A stretch of DNA of 64,000 bases from Primulina eburnea. Its lineage: Eukaryota; Streptophyta; Magnoliopsida; Lamiales; Gesneriaceae. The translations under genes and the position numbers were made by a program. The notes under the pieces are model-generated. The model saw only the letters and a program-made list of their open reading frames with translations. It ran no database searches and had not been told where the DNA came from. The stretch covers positions 9,647,069-9,711,068 of the forward strand of contig NC_133101.1 of the NCBI RefSeq assembly GCF_022965805.1, in the 5' to 3' direction. Shown one piece after another: positions 21,720 through 34,379 of this stretch (the first letter of the stretch is position 1; the number at the start of each line of letters is the position of its first letter).

Positions 21720-22967
21720 TGAATTATAAATACCCTAGTTTTATAAATACAACCGTTAGACCAGTGTTTGATTTATTGATATTGTTTTATCTTTTGAGTA
21801 TTCAATCAATTTCATCAAATAATATAAAGTTTTTTTTTTTCACTTTGAGAATGAGATATGGCCTTCTACATTCACACATTATAATTCTTAATCCTTTAGT
21901 GACTTTGCCACAATTTTTGTTTGGATTCATAACTCAATGTTCCTTGATGCCTTCTCAATACATGAATGTAACTTTCAACGCAAAAGAAAAAATTATACTA
22001 TGCTGATATAATTATTTCATTTGTTTTTGGTGGTTTGTTTTGAGGTATGAGTTTTGTGGGCTTTTACATTTACAGAATGTTGGACAACTAAATATCTCAT
22101 GTAATTTTACACTAATTTTATATATGTATACATGTTTATTCGGTTTAACATATTTTTAAAATTCAAAACTGAAACCGAATTGACCTATAGTTTTTAAAAA
22201 TAAAACCAAACTATCAGAAATCCGATTCGCCCCTGATACTATACAGGTGACCACCCTTTTTGGGCTCTGGAAATTTTCTAGAACAAAAAGAAGCCATCTT
22301 TTAAGAATTGTGATTATGATAGTGGAATGATGTAGTAGGAGAATAGCAAAGATTTTTAGTATTAGGATAATTTGAGTTATAAATCAATATTACAAGAATT
22401 CACCGTGTCAATCTTTGTGCGCATCAATTAAACTATTCTCCTTACTTTAAGTGTCCTTAAAAACATTTGACACGACTCAGGTTTGTTGCACATCGATTTA
22501 CTGTTAGAGGTGATAGCTTATAAATAACAAACATGGGAGTTGGGACCACGCATATCGTGGTGGTCAACACTAGAAACGGAGACATGTTCAAATGACATGT
22601 AACGAATGGAAAAGGCGTCCGAGGTTAAGACACATACAGAGACATTATACGTAAGATTTGATGCTTGTTACTGTAGAAGTTATTACTAACAACCACTGAG
22701 CAGAAGCTTAGTTTGTATGCTTCGGCCATGTTACTAGACGAGTCGTTTAGCTGCAAGTTCGCGACGAATCTGCTCAGAAAACATAACTACATTAGCTGTC
22801 ATCTTAAAACTTGCTTTTTCCAAGTCCCTGTGTATCAAGAGCCACGTATAGTCTTGGTCGAACAGTTGTGGTGTACATCAAAGAATCCACAAGCTGTTAC
22901 TGATCTCTAACTGTATTCACGTCAAAAGTTTACTAACATGTAATATAACATCAGAGGTAGAAGGGTG
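21720..22967. other. Intergenic and 3' flank of the PP2C gene
   Basis: No gene is supported. A short hydrophobic frame at 21719-22006 has no recognisable domain. The part from about 22700 to 22967 is probably 3' UTR of the minus-strand PP2C gene. Confidence 0.4.
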
Positions 22968-24932
22968 TCAAGTGGTGACGCTTTCAGAGGGTGTGGAAAA
23001 AGGAGCCTGGCTATTGATCGGGAGACCGAGGCCACCACCTTTCACAGATATGCTGGGAATCTGACCCGAGCTCGCCCTGCTCACAAGATGTGACTCAATG
23101 AACACCACAACAACAGTGATGTCATCGTGGAAGTGGCGACGAACTCCACGGTCAATTCTCTTCAAGTCTGAGTACCTCATCTCCCTCTTCTTTGCTGCTT
23201 CTTGTAAAGCTGTTTTCACTAATCTCCTAGCAATCCCCTGCATCATTCGAGACGTTTAGAATATGAGCATTACACTATATTCCTCTTCTTCAAAGGAATA
23301 AGTTCTTGATTTGAAGAAAATGAAACAAAGATAAAAAGCCCTTCATTTGCCAAAGGAGAGAAAAGTGTTAAAATTCTTTTCTTTTTGTCAGTAAATTAGA
23401 TACTTTTTGTTGAACTGGAATATCAAAAGCGATCTCAAACTCTGCACCATCTCAAATCAAAAAATTATCAGAATCATCATGAGCCTTACATCATAAAGGA
23501 TAAATTTTACAACTACAACATATTCGATACTATAACTGATGCAGGTAATTGCGAGTAATCATTGGAAATAGAGTCCATATCATAAATGGGAAAATGTATT
23601 CAACCGCTAAATATCTTACACTGCGTGGATTATTTTGGACTAGATCAACTGCTTCTTGGTTGGTAAGATGCTCCCAAAGGCCATCGGATGCAAATATAAT
23701 GAATTGATCATGTGGCAGCAACTGGTGCACGGAAATTGATGGTTCTGAGCTCAAAATTGGTTTCCCAAAAGGTTCACGTAGTCGAAATTTTTGATACAGA
23801 GGCTCCCTGTTGAACTCAGCATTTTTCAGATACACGTCTCCAATTGATCTCGTGATCTGTGAAACAACACCAGAAATATCAACTGAACAAACATGAAAAA
23901 GAAACCCGATTAAGCATTGATCTGACTCCGAGCATCTTTATTTGGAGAAAAGATTACAAACCTGTATAAGACCCTTTACACGCCACACATTATGCTTTAG
24001 GACTACAATTTGTGAATCCTCGGGGTGCTGATATTTTAGCTCCTGCCTCACAGAATCGATACTCGCATTATGCTCTGCTGAGAGTTGAACAGCGAGTACT
24101 TCACCAGTAGACTTGACGAGTCTCCCTAAAACAGCACGAGAATCGCCAAGATTGGCAACATAAAGAGTTCCACTGCAGATTATTCCAACAAGGCAGCAGG
24201 AGCCAACTGCTGCAATCTGTGGTTTCATAGGCCACTGTTTGCTGACAACCGAGAAAAAACCATCTTCTGTTGCTTGAATTGCTTTCCTGATAACCTCCAC
24301 AGACATAGATTGGTGCTCCGCAGTATATCCTGCAAAATCAGAAAATAAATGATAAAACTTAAATTAACAATCAGAATATAAAGTCAAGCAAATTAAATGC
24401 TAAAAGAAAATTTGCAAAATAAGAACTTGAACTAGCCCGTTATACCGGATATGTTTCACAGGTACAGAATCATCGATATCCATAAAATGAAACATACAAG
24501 AGATTAGATTGAGTGGTTTAACATCCCATCATAACAATAAATTGGAATTACATGGTTAAACCGTCTGAAGATAAAAGCAACTATAAATTCTTATAGATTT
24601 ACTAGGGACATACTCTTTATATGCTGGAAGAGCTGATCGTTGATGAACCGAGACGTCTCAGGACCGCCATGTCCATCATAAACCCCAACAAAAGTTCCAT
24701 ATGGCCCCGAATTATTCAAGCTCAGACAACCCGATTCGAGTTGGCTCTGATCCTCTAGTAAATTATTAGCTTGAACGACGGCCATAGAAAATTCTCCATT
24801 GAAATGTGATCCAGAGTCCTTATACCATAACAGCCCATCTCGACAACCACCGGTATCGGAACCAGTGTGAATATTTCGATCCGCACTTGGCAGGAAGCAG
24901 GCTCGAAATAAGTTCATTAAACCTGATAACAT
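22968..24932 (-). CDS. Clade-D-type protein phosphatase 2C (397 aa, 4 exons)
   Basis: Exons on the minus strand are 24932-24614, 24329-23962, 23856-23620 and 23237-22968, all with GT-AG borders, totalling 1194 bases in frame. The start MLSGLMNLF is the one shared by this plant subfamily. Motifs in order: GLLWYKDSG and [10 protein letters not shown] near the N-terminus, VYDGHGGPE (metal-binding Asp and Gly, about residue 90), [11 protein letters not shown], the helix with [17 protein letters not shown] across the second intron, [10 protein letters not shown], and DDITVVVVF with the C-terminal metal Asp. PP2Cs are Mg/Mn-dependent Ser/Thr phosphatases; clade-D members in Arabidopsis dephosphorylate plasma-membrane proton pumps. 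Subfamily placement is from overall sequence resemblance. All catalytic residues I can check are present. Confidence 0.94.
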
Positions 24933-25760
24933 CCCTCATCTCATCCAAAACACTATCCAAATAGTCCACATCTGAGGAGCAGCACTTAAGGTAACTTTGG
25001 TCCGAATAACCTCGGCTATGTCGTGTCTATTCCTTCCCAACTAAACAGCTATATGGGTAGTAAATCTAGCAGCATAATTAAAAACAAATTAGATTAGAGT
25101 TGGGATAACAAGAATCTTACAAAGTGAACAGAATTAAACACACGCGATGATGCTGCCCTTTTTTCCAACTCCGCTGCGAATAGCTAGCTAGTACAGAAAA
25201 ATTTAACTATGGGAAACGGCAGGCAGGCTTTGAAAACAAGAATGGTCAACAAAAAATGACGTTTCATTAAGACAGTTACTTGGTCAACCAGTACATACCG
25301 ATGAAGGCAACCCCCCAGCAGCCACCCAAAAAATACAAAAAAAAATAGGGGAAGAAACAAATCAAGAAGAAGAAAACAATTTCATGAAATCCTAACAAAC
25401 CATCATCCAGCGGAAGAAGCAATTCCAAATAAAAACAAAACATATTCACAAAGATGGGATTGTCTGAAATACGCTAAATATTATACCTTTAGAGCCGATC
25501 AAGAAGAAAAGGATCTGAGATCCGTGGATTCACCATGCATCAAAGGAACAAAAAGTACCCGTGAAAAGTGTTATTTCACTTCAACAAGATGATGTTGAGA
25601 CACAACACACAAAGCAATATGCAAAAAAAATAAATAAATAAATAAAAACCCAAATGTTGTAGAGAGAGAGAGAAAGTGGTATTATTACTCTATTATTATT
25701 AGTAGACGATGATTTTGTTTAGGATTTCTGGGCAGGCAAACCCATTAAAACTAACAAGAA
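24933..25760 (-). promoter_or_regulatory. 5' leader and promoter region of the PP2C gene
   Basis: There is no coding sequence. A CT-rich tract on the gene strand (GA repeat at about 25656-25673) is typical of plant leaders, so transcription probably starts near or above 25.6 kb and the leader may contain an intron. The exact leader structure cannot be fixed from sequence alone. Confidence 0.35.
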
Positions 25761-26949
25761 GGAGCTCCAGGGCCGGCAAAGCTCTGGGCTCCACACTCAC
25801 CTCCAACACAATGGGTTTCCTAATAAAGAGGAAAAATGTACGCTAAATTTGTTCAGACTACATAAAAAAATTGGAACTTGGATAAAGATAGATGAATTTC
25901 CATGCTATTTTATTATCTTCTGCTGACACGTGAAGCTCAATTTATTATTTTTTAAATGCGATTTTCTTCTGAAAAATATACTGGATACGACGATATGAAT
26001 CCAAATTCAGACCAATTAGCATGAAATAATTCTGGGATAGTTTCGGAAAGCTGACCCACAAACTATTTACAAATCAGAAACCAAAAAATTTGAAATCACA
26101 ATCATGGCACCACATGGGTTCCATGATTGTTGCTCCAATTCAACGATGGATTGGAGCAACACCAAATTCAACCATGTTGCGCTATATTTTTATTTTTATT
26201 TTTAAATAATTTTGTTGAATTTTATAATTTTAAGAAATTTAATTAAATATTCAATTAATTTTCTTGGAAATTTTGAAATATTAGTCATTATAAAAAATTT
26301 AATATATCGATGATAGTCTATTGTAATGTAAAATGTACTGAAATGAGTTGAACATTATTTTCATTATTTTCATGTAGCACTAATGTAACGTAGAATGTAA
26401 CACAGAATGTAGTAGTGCAATGAGTAGAAGACGACTTTGATGTTGAATGATATTGATTTTGGTGATTTGTGTATTTCACATACAATTATCGAGGATTTTT
26501 TGCATTGAAAATTTAATTTTTATTGAGGAAAAAAAATTGTCAAAAATTGACTTTTGCCTAGTACAAAACTTTGAACACGTGAAAGTTTGAAATATATTAA
26601 TCAGAATCCTAGAACATTATGTTGTGCGTGGCAATAATATAATCCCAACTGCACAAAAAATCAACTCTTAGCTTTGAACAAAAAGTAAACGTTTTCTTAC
26701 TCATTTGATTAATTAGTACCGATCAAATATATATATTTTTTTTATAAAATCAAAACTTGTATCAAGGTTCCATCAAAAAGTATACGTAAAATATATTTTT
26801 AAAAAAAATCTTGTGAGATGATTTCACGAGTTAATTTTGTGAAATAAATCTCCAACACAAGCTAGTGCTTGAAAAAATATCAATTTTTATATTAAAAATA
26901 TTACTTTTCATCTTAAGTATGGATCAGTTGAGTCATCTCACATAAATAA
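25761..26949. other. AT-rich intergenic DNA with a diverged MITE-like copy at its right end
   Basis: No gene is seen. The last part (about 26801-26945) shows words of the 183-bp MITE family in reverse orientation ('cttgtgagatgatttcacg', 'attacttttcat') but is too diverged to place its ends. Confidence 0.4.
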
Positions 26950-26958
26950 ATAAATACA

Positions 26959-27331
26959 GAGTGGGTCTCATATGAGACCGTCTCACGGATCATAATCTGT
27001 GAGACGGGACAACCCTACTCATATTCACAATAAAAAGTAATACTTTTGAGTAAGTCTCATGTGAGATCGTCTCAGGGATCATAATCTGTGAGACGGGTCA
27101 ACCCTACTCATATTCACAATAAAAAGTAATACTCTTAGCATAAAAAGTAATATTTTTTCATGGGTGACCCAAATAAGAGATTCGTCTCACAAATAGAACC
27201 CGTGATACCGTCTCACACAAGTTTTTTACAATACTTTTAGCATAAAAAGTAATATTTTTTCATGAGTGACTCAAATAAGAGACACATCTCATAAATACGA
27301 CATGTGAGACCGTCTCACACAAGTTTTTACC
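26959..27331 (+). mobile_element. MITE copy C, interrupted by a second copy of the same family
   Basis: The outer element opens GAGTGGGTCTCATATGAG and closes CACACAAGTTTTTACC. The flanking nonamer ATAAATACA is identical at 26950-26958 and 27332-27340. Subtracting the inner element and one nine-base duplication leaves 182 bases, the same size as the other copies. Confidence 0.85.
27048..27229 (+). mobile_element. MITE copy D, nested inside copy C
   Basis: It opens GAGTAAGTCTCATGTGAG and closes CACACAAGTTTTTTAC and is 182 bases long. The nonamer AATACTTTT is identical at 27039-27047 and 27230-27238, showing insertion into the middle of copy C in the same orientation. Confidence 0.88.
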
Positions 27332-27340
27332 ATAAATACA

Positions 27341-27465
27341 TGAGATCTTACTCTTCAGAATAATCTAAAATAATTAAGGCCCACATAAATTAATTAGACA
27401 TTAATGAATAAATCATGAAGATCATCGAGATTCAAGTCCATAAATAAAGATATGATGTTGATCTA

Positions 27466-27519
<54 letters not shown>

Positions 27520-27786
27520 GATCATAATTTCCAAATTAGAATATTTATTAATTGAATTGTGATGAAGCTGGGAATTATTGGGGTGGCACTTTGTAGGTGA
27601 AAAGTGTGGTCCATTTTTCTAATCGAAACCAACTTCTTGGCGTTGGCGCATTTTTTAAATTCGGCCGACTTTTAATTACATTTGGATGTTTTTTTCTTCT
27701 GCCATTAATGCGCCATTTTTTAGGTAAACTAATCAAAATATCATACATGACATGCCATGTAATTGATTTCATATGAACCATGATAT

Positions 27787-27875
<89 letters not shown>

Positions 27876-28065
27876 TCTAGCCACGAATTTGGGTATTCAA
27901 AATTGTAGTCTTGAAAGAGAGACTGAGTTTCTTGCTGAATTGGTATTTTACTATCTTCTTCTTATATTGACTCGAGTTCGAGTTCGAGTCTCTCCTCTCC
28001 TAATGTAGGTGATAAAAAAAATTTGTTGTCTGAATGAATAATAATTTATGGGGAAACAATTTGCC
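27341..28065. repeat. Long TA microsatellites and a SINE-like head
   Basis: Pure (TA)n tracts occupy about 27471-27513 and 27789-27872. Between and after them there is no gene. At 27932-27990 an A-box-like 'ttgctgaattgg' and a B-box GTTCGAGTC are spaced as in tRNA-derived SINEs, and the segment ends in an A-rich tail near 28014. A perfect A-box-like TGGTCAAGTGG occurs again at 28070-28080. Confidence 0.4.
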
Positions 28066-28080
28066 TAAATGGTCAAGTGG

Positions 28081-29742
28081 CTTCGATACATAAAGTTTCA
28101 AATAATATCTTCTTTTTTTAAACATTACTATTTTGAGATTTGTTTTTTTTTTTAAAAAAAAAAAAAAAAAGAAACTCATTTTTCCTAAGTTTTCACATAT
28201 GGACCATCTAGCAAAATCTTTGTGAATTATTGAGCTAACTAGTTGTCTGAAATGGATTTATCCATGATCTGGAATGAGGAAGGATGATTGAACACGTCAA
28301 GGAGTTGAGGAAAAATGCAAATAATGATACACAAAAACTTCTATTAGCCGGTCTGATTGTCAATTTTGCGAGATGAATTTTTAATCCGAACCAATTCATA
28401 TAAAAATATTATTCTCAAAATCAAACATGCACGCCAATAATTCTCTACGGTCAATGTAATCTCTAAAATAGACCATTAATTATCAACACTTGCCCCCCAA
28501 GTCCAACGTATTGATTATCATATGATGTGTGCAAATCAAGTCCATATTTACAAGTAGTCAAATTCCTTGATCAATAAGGAATTCTTTAATTAGCATATCA
28601 TGGCATTGAATTCTTTTAATTAAATACTGTTTTATTAATTATTTGAAAGCATGATTCAATAAAATATAGTTGTAGAGTCATAGAATCAATTATACAATGA
28701 CATAACAATTTTATAACAAAGAAGAGTTACGTTTGATATTTGCTTTTAATGAAGCATTTTTTTTTATCTTATGGAGCTAGGCTTAAAAGTTAAAATCATA
28801 TTCTTTATGTAGAGCATAAATAATTTTTTTTAATGATGTGGTAAATCGTAGTTGTTACGCTTCCGTACGTGTCGAGTAAACCTTCAGACTAACTAAATAG
28901 CATGTAAATCATGTTAACCAGGTAAACTGTACTAGATAAGTTATGTACGACAGACTCACTTGAAAAGGTGTTGGTAGGAGGAACTGTACTTCTGACCATT
29001 GGACAATCAATCGTTCACCTACTCTATTAACTCGGACAATCCTTGAGGTCTGAAGAGAGCATATATGATTCTTTATTGGCCATTTGTTGTAAGTTTTAAA
29101 AAATGTGTTAGTCTATGTTTAGATGGAATTCTAATCCTTAATGGAAAGACCATTCAAGTTTTAAATTATTGAATAATTGAAATCTATTTTTTTTTATATA
29201 ATTATAGAATGAAATACTTCTACCAAAATGTAAAAGTTTAGCAAATTGGCTTTGCTATTGGAAATATGGATTCAGATCTTCTACTCCCTACTTATGCAGG
29301 ACCACAATATGTTACACAACTTGTTCAGCTTCCCAATTGACAAAATCTTGCCAACTTCAAAATGTCAATTATTTTCTTATTATATTTTGAACAGTAAAAA
29401 TAAATTATTTCCAATTAATTTCTAGTACACCAAAAGAGAAAAGAACACATTTATAATGTTGAATATTTTTCTTTAAGAGAGTGTATATATTTTTAAAATA
29501 AAAAAAATTCTTGAGTTTGGTAAGAATATATAAATTTTTTTTTTTTTTTTTGTATACATAACACTAAATAACAAACCCATAAATTTTTTTGAAAAAAAAA
29601 AAGATTTATGCGTTAGGGACCATCGATCAAAACCTTAGTTGGCGGAAAATAGGAGAAAATAAATAGTTATTTCGAACTTTTTAAATATTTTTTAATAAAC
29701 TAATTCAAGCTTACGGCGGCACCGCTGTACAGAACCCGATGA
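28081..29742. other. Intergenic AT-rich DNA, no gene seen
   Basis: Several A and T homopolymers (28141-28170, 29536-29550, 29585-29602) and no open frame of note. I see no element boundaries. Confidence 0.45.
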
Positions 29743-29901
29743 ATGGAGCCTTCAAGGTTCCACGCCAAGGAAAACAGCCACAAGTATTTTCTGAGAACGC
29801 CGGTGCAGGTCGAGGTTACTGCCAATGAATTTTCCAGGCAAGATTTGTCTCATTCCAAGTATTCCCACTTTACCATGAAAAGTTATACATGGTATTGTTA
29901 G
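29743..29901 (+). other. Short GC-richer open frame, possible gene fragment
   Basis: An ATG frame of 52 codons with balanced codon use (HKYFLRTPVQVEVTANEF) stands out from AT-rich flanks. I do not recognise the protein. It could be a captured exon or chance. Confidence 0.2.
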
Positions 29902-30214
29902 ATGATCCCAAAGCACTCCATCAGAAACTAATTATATGTACAGTACGTAAAAGAATTCCTTCTGATTCTCCAAGCGCATGCAACAGTTGTATCTTCTCAC
30001 CGAGACCATTTCAGTACATATATTAGTTCGACTTTGATTTCAAAAAAGGACAAAAGCCAGGCAGAAATTCAAAGACGATCATTTTTATGCTCAGTGTTTT
30101 AAGTTAGTAACAGCTATCGTAATTCGTAACCTTTTGGAAGGTTCATATTCATTTTCGACTTGATCAGTCGGCTCTCCTAAGGAATCATCTTGAAAGCCAA
30201 AAGTCATTAATTAA

Positions 30215-30860
30215 TTGTTGTTGTTGTTGTTTCTACTTATTCATGTAGTCTGGTAAGATTTAAACTTTTTACTTCATTATAACATCAAATATTGTAAGGA
30301 TTTCACAATACATATAAACCTGAAACCGTAAACTAACAACAAAAGGAGAAAAGGGAAGAAATAACCAAATACGTGGTTCGACCAGAAAAGAAACGCCGAT
30401 CTACGTTCACAACGAGCTCAGACTCCAGCCAATGCACTACCGATCTCAGATATCTCGGTACTATCTGTCACAAGTTACCTCAGACACCAACGCACATGAA
30501 CCCTAGTATACACGGTCTCGCAACCTGCTTCTCACAAGGAAGCGCAGACAAGAAAGCAATACCTCTACTGCCTGATGATCAAGATGATCAACCGGAGAGC
30601 CGATCAAACCCTAGGAGTACAGAGGAGAAGAGAGTATCTTTTTCGGGAAAGAAGGCGCATAAGCGAAGAGAGCAGAAAACCAGAAGAATCGAGAGTGTTC
30701 GAGTCATTTTCCCCCAACCCAAGAGCCCATGTATAAGAGTTATAAATGGGCTTGGGAAACGTACACAGTACACCACTTGGGCCCAAAGATGAAGCCAGCA
30801 AAATATGTGGTTGGGCTTCCATCCAGACCAGCAAGGTAGGAGACTTGGGCTTCACTACTA
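30215..30860 (-). repeat. LTR-like sequence, probably part of a copia LTR
   Basis: The phrase 'aaatacgtggttcgacc' at about 30367 is the counterpart of 'ggattacgtggttcggcc' in the LTRs at 31000 and 36868, a conserved U5-region word. The following 400 bases are GC-richer and contain an open frame (30373-30792) of no known domain. A diverged solo LTR in minus orientation is the best guess; ends were not found. Confidence 0.35.
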
Positions 30861-30999
30861 ACAAATATTATAAGCTATTGGAATTATTTCGACAACGGTG
30901 CTAGGGATTAATTTTTTTAAAAAAAAAAAGTTTGAGAGATGATAATATAAAATATCAAAAGAAAATTGTACCCGATTGGTGGGTACGATAGATGATAAT

Positions 31000-31470
31000 T
31001 GTTGATGTTTAATCAAATATAACAATCTACACCAGATGATCTCAATCACAAGAACACATGCATCAAGTTAAAGGAAATTTAGAATACACAACGGATTACG
31101 TGGTTCGGCCTTGCGGCGTACTTCCACGGGAAAACAGCCAGTGACTTCTTTATTGATCACCAATGAATTGGAGTTCCAGAAAGGAATTTACAGAGAGTAA
31201 TAGATCACACACACACATAGAAAATTCTCTCACTACTTTCTTAGTTCTTCAAGTTTCTATCTTTTTCTCGTGGTTTCAATCTCTCCTCTCTTCTACATGA
31301 CCATCACGATCTCTCTCATGACTTCAACAGCTAGCTTTCCTTGCCTTTCGGATCGTCACCGGTTAGTTAGTTGAGTTTTATAACTACCACTAACTTCTCT
31401 TCCAGTTCTGATCCCTCCAAGAGCTTGCCAACTAGACGATACCTTTCTTTGGGAGACACTTATCTCAACA
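31000..31470 (-). repeat. 3' LTR of the Tnt1-like copia (471 bp)
   Basis: TG...CA boundaries: TGTTGATG at 31000 and CTCAACA ending at 31470. Directly inside, the minus strand reads GTCAAGGTGGAGAT, a typical copia polypurine tract. Confidence 0.85.
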
Positions 31471-31565
31471 ATCTCCACCTTGACTTCCAAAGACAGCCTG
31501 TTCTCCGGTACATGTGGTTTTATTTCAATTCTACCACACTGACTAAGTTCAAGCAGTGCTTAAAC

Positions 31566-32639
31566 TTAGCTTGTGGTAAACGCCTTCGTCATCATATCTG
31601 TCGGATTATAATGAGTTGAGATTTTCTCTACCTTAACTTGGCCCTTTGTTGTGATGTCTCTTATAAAATGTAATTTTATATCAATGTGTTTACATCTTTC
31701 ATGGAAGACTTGGTGTTTAGAGAGATGTCTCGCTCTTTGATTATCACAGTGAACAGCTACGCCCTGCTGACTCACACCAAGTTCTTCTAGTATGCCTTTG
31801 AGCCATACTGCCTCTTTTATTCCCTCGGTGAGAGCTACATACTCTGCTTCAGTCGTGGACAATGCAACTACTGGTTGTAGAGTTGCTTTCCAACTGATAG
31901 CCGTTCCATTGAGAGTGAAGATAAATCCAGTAAGTGATTTTCTGGTATCCACATTCCTTGCATAATCTGAGTCCACGAATCCAACCAGTGGTTGTTTCTC
32001 ATTTTCTTGTCTGAACATCAATCCCAAGTTTGAGGCTCCTTTCAAATATCTCATGGTCCACTTTAAAGCCTCCCAATGTAATTCTCCTGGGTTGGCCATA
32101 AATCTTGATTCCACACTCATAGCATATGCAAGGTCGGGCCTACTGCATACTATGCTATACATAATGCTTCCAACACCATTTGCATAGGGTTTGTTCTTCA
32201 TGATTTCCTCTTCAACTTCGCTGTTTGGAGAGTGATATTTTGATAATTTGAAGTGTTGGCCGATTGGTGTACCTACTGGCTTTGATGAAAGCATCCTTGA
32301 TCTTTGTAGAACTTTCTTTATATATAGGCATAGGCTTAGAAACAAGGTCATCTTTTCCCTGTCCCTATAGATGTCCATCCCAAGGATTCTTCTCGCCTCT
32401 CCTAATTCCTTCATTTCAATTTCAGAACTTAATTTTCTTTTGAGGTCTTGCAAGTCAGTTTTACTGTTACTTGCAACTAGCATGTCATCAACATAGAGGA
32501 GCAGAAAGATCTTGGGTTGTTTTCTAGTATCTCTTAGGTATACACAGCTATCAAAGTTACTTATCACAAAGTTAATTTGTGTCATGAACTCATCAAACCG
32601 TATGTACCACTGTCTGGGACTTTGCTTTAGGCCATACAC
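31566..32639 (-). pseudogene. C-terminal reverse transcriptase and RNase H of the Tnt1-like copia
   Basis: The frame holds YVDDMLVAS (polymerase catalytic site), RPDLAYAMSV, and the RNase H acidic residues in VGFVDSDYA, STTEAEYVAL and VHCDNQRA, then the usual HIDIKLHFIRD segment. It ends early after MTKAF because of a one-base insertion near 31590. Its upstream half lies beyond the CACTA element. Confidence 0.85.
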
Positions 32640-34022
32640 TATGTGAAAAATGACATTTTACTTCGCCAGGCGTTACTTCGGCAAAAATAAATTACGAAGT
32701 AATATATTACCAATAACTTCATTAATAACACAAGCGAAGTAAAATAATATATTTTACTTCGAATGTTTAAAAACACGGGCTTCACTGTATTTTTTTTATA
32801 TATTTTACTTCGGCATATCAATTTTGATGAAGTAAAAAATAATGAAAATACGTATTGATGAAGTAAAAAGTTTTAAACATGCGACGGGTTTTGTAAACCG
32901 TCGCCAAATTTTAAATCGGCGACGGTTTAATTTAACCCGTCGCTAAGTTTAGCGACGGTCAAATACAAACCGTCGCATGTTTAAAACTAGCAACTGTTTT
33001 TCAGAAACCGTCACTATATTTCGCGACTGTTGTTATTTGATCGTCGCTCAAAGTAGCGACAGGTTAAAGTCAACCGTCGCCGATTTAACATTTGGCGACG
33101 GTTAAAAGAACACCGTCGCCATTTTCAAAAAAATTCCACCCCGCATATATTTTCCTCCATTTTAACCGTCGCCGATTTAAAATGTTGCGACGGTTTGTAC
33201 TAAAACCGTCGCTAGTTTCAAAAAAATTCAATCCCGCCTATTTTTCCCTCTATTTTCTTCCCCCACTCTCTATAAATACATACAAATTCTCTCCAATTTC
33301 TTCCACTTCACTTCACAACAATTAAAATTTTTTCTCACTTACACAATTTTACAACTTCACAACACTTAAAATTTTTATCACTTACACGATTTTACAATTT
33401 CACAACACTTAAAATTTTTATTTCTTACCCGATTTTACCACTTTACAATACTTAAAATTTTTATCTCTTACACGATTGTACCAATTCATAACACAGATTT
33501 ATTAAATTTTTTATATTTTACCGCACCAATTCATAACACAGATTTATTAAATTTTTTTTTTATTTTACCTAACATATTAGCGACGGAACTCATTTGTGCC
33601 CCGTCGCTAAGTAGCGACGGTTTTTGATATACATTCTGTCGCACAATAGCGACGGTATTTTACATGCCTTCCGTCGCAATATAGCGACGGCGTTTAACAT
33701 GAATTCCGTCGCAAAATAGCGACGGTTTTTAACATGAATTCTGTCGCTAAATAATAATTAAGAGGAAGTTATATAATATACTACTTCATTATTCACTATA
33801 ATCGATGAAGTAAAACACATTTATTACTTCGACACCGGTCCAATTCTGGACCGGTTTTCCTCCCAAAACCGGCCAAAAGACTTCGGTATTTTCAATACTA
33901 CAACTTCGGGTATTATGTGAAGTAAAAGGTACATCTATTACTTCACGTCCATATACTTCGGCACTTAAGTACCCTATTACTTCAGATATTATCTGAAGTA
34001 AAAAGTGATTTTTGGCATAGTG
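32637..34022. mobile_element. Non-autonomous CACTA (En/Spm) transposon, 1386 bp
   Basis: The left end reads CACTATGTGAAAAATGACA and the right end, reversed, CACTATGCCAAAAATCAC, an imperfect inverted repeat of about 28 bases. The three-base duplication ATA flanks it exactly (32634-32636 and 34023-34025). Next to the ends are 'ttacttcg' repeats and then arrays of CCGTCGC/GCGACGG in both orientations, as expected of subterminal binding sites. It lies inside the reverse transcriptase of the copia element. No transposase frame is present. Confidence 0.92.
33319..33565 (+). repeat. Tandem repeats inside the CACTA element
   Basis: About three copies of a roughly 48-base unit containing 'cacaacacttaaaattttta' are followed by two copies of a roughly 46-base unit containing 'cataacacagatttatta'. 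They lie in the middle of the element, outside the subterminal arrays. Confidence 0.65.
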
Positions 34023-34025
34023 ATA

Positions 34026-34379
34026 TAACGATTTCTTTAACAGGCATACCTTTTCTTTATTTTCTGAAGTTCTAAAGCCCTTTGGCTGTTCCATGAATAT
34101 GGTTTCTTCCAGATTTCCGTGCAGGAATGCTGTTTTGACATCAAGTTGTTCTAATTCCAGATCAAATTGTGTAACCAACGCCAGCAGAATTCTGATTGAT
34201 GCATGTTTAACGACGGGAGAATAGATTTCATTGAAATCAATTCCTTCCACTTGAGTATATCCCTTGGCCACTAGTCTAGCTTTGTATTGGACTTCTCTCT
34301 TTCTTGGTCCAGAGTCTTTGAACTTGAATATCCACTTACATCCCACCACTCTTTGCACCTTCGGTCTAGCCACCAGTTC
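34026..34379 (-). pseudogene. N-terminal reverse transcriptase of the Tnt1-like copia
   Basis: Recognisable RT motifs are CKWIFKFK, YKARLVAKGYTQ, DFNEIYSPVVK and the first catalytic Asp in QLDVKTAFLHG. The open frame continues into the CACTA element as a chimeric tail ending at 33789, which is not a real protein end. A TGA at about 34380 separates it from the integrase; related proteins have Trp there. Confidence 0.8.

Noticed and set aside
27789..27872. TA repeat considered as a replication origin or structural element
   Set aside because: A simple microsatellite in a plant intergenic region is sufficient explanation, and there is no further evidence.
30373..30792. 139-codon open frame, GC-rich
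   Set aside because: It begins inside a 'cgtggttcg' word typical of copia LTRs and has no domain. It is treated as LTR-like sequence.
32879..33200. Repeated GCGACGG units considered as a CRISPR-like array
   Set aside because: The units are in both orientations, irregularly spaced and lie inside a delimited CACTA transposon with a target duplication. This is plant nuclear DNA.
33789..34022. C-terminal extension of the copia reverse transcriptase frame after KKSLY
   Set aside because: This part of the open frame is CACTA sequence read through by chance and not part of any protein family.
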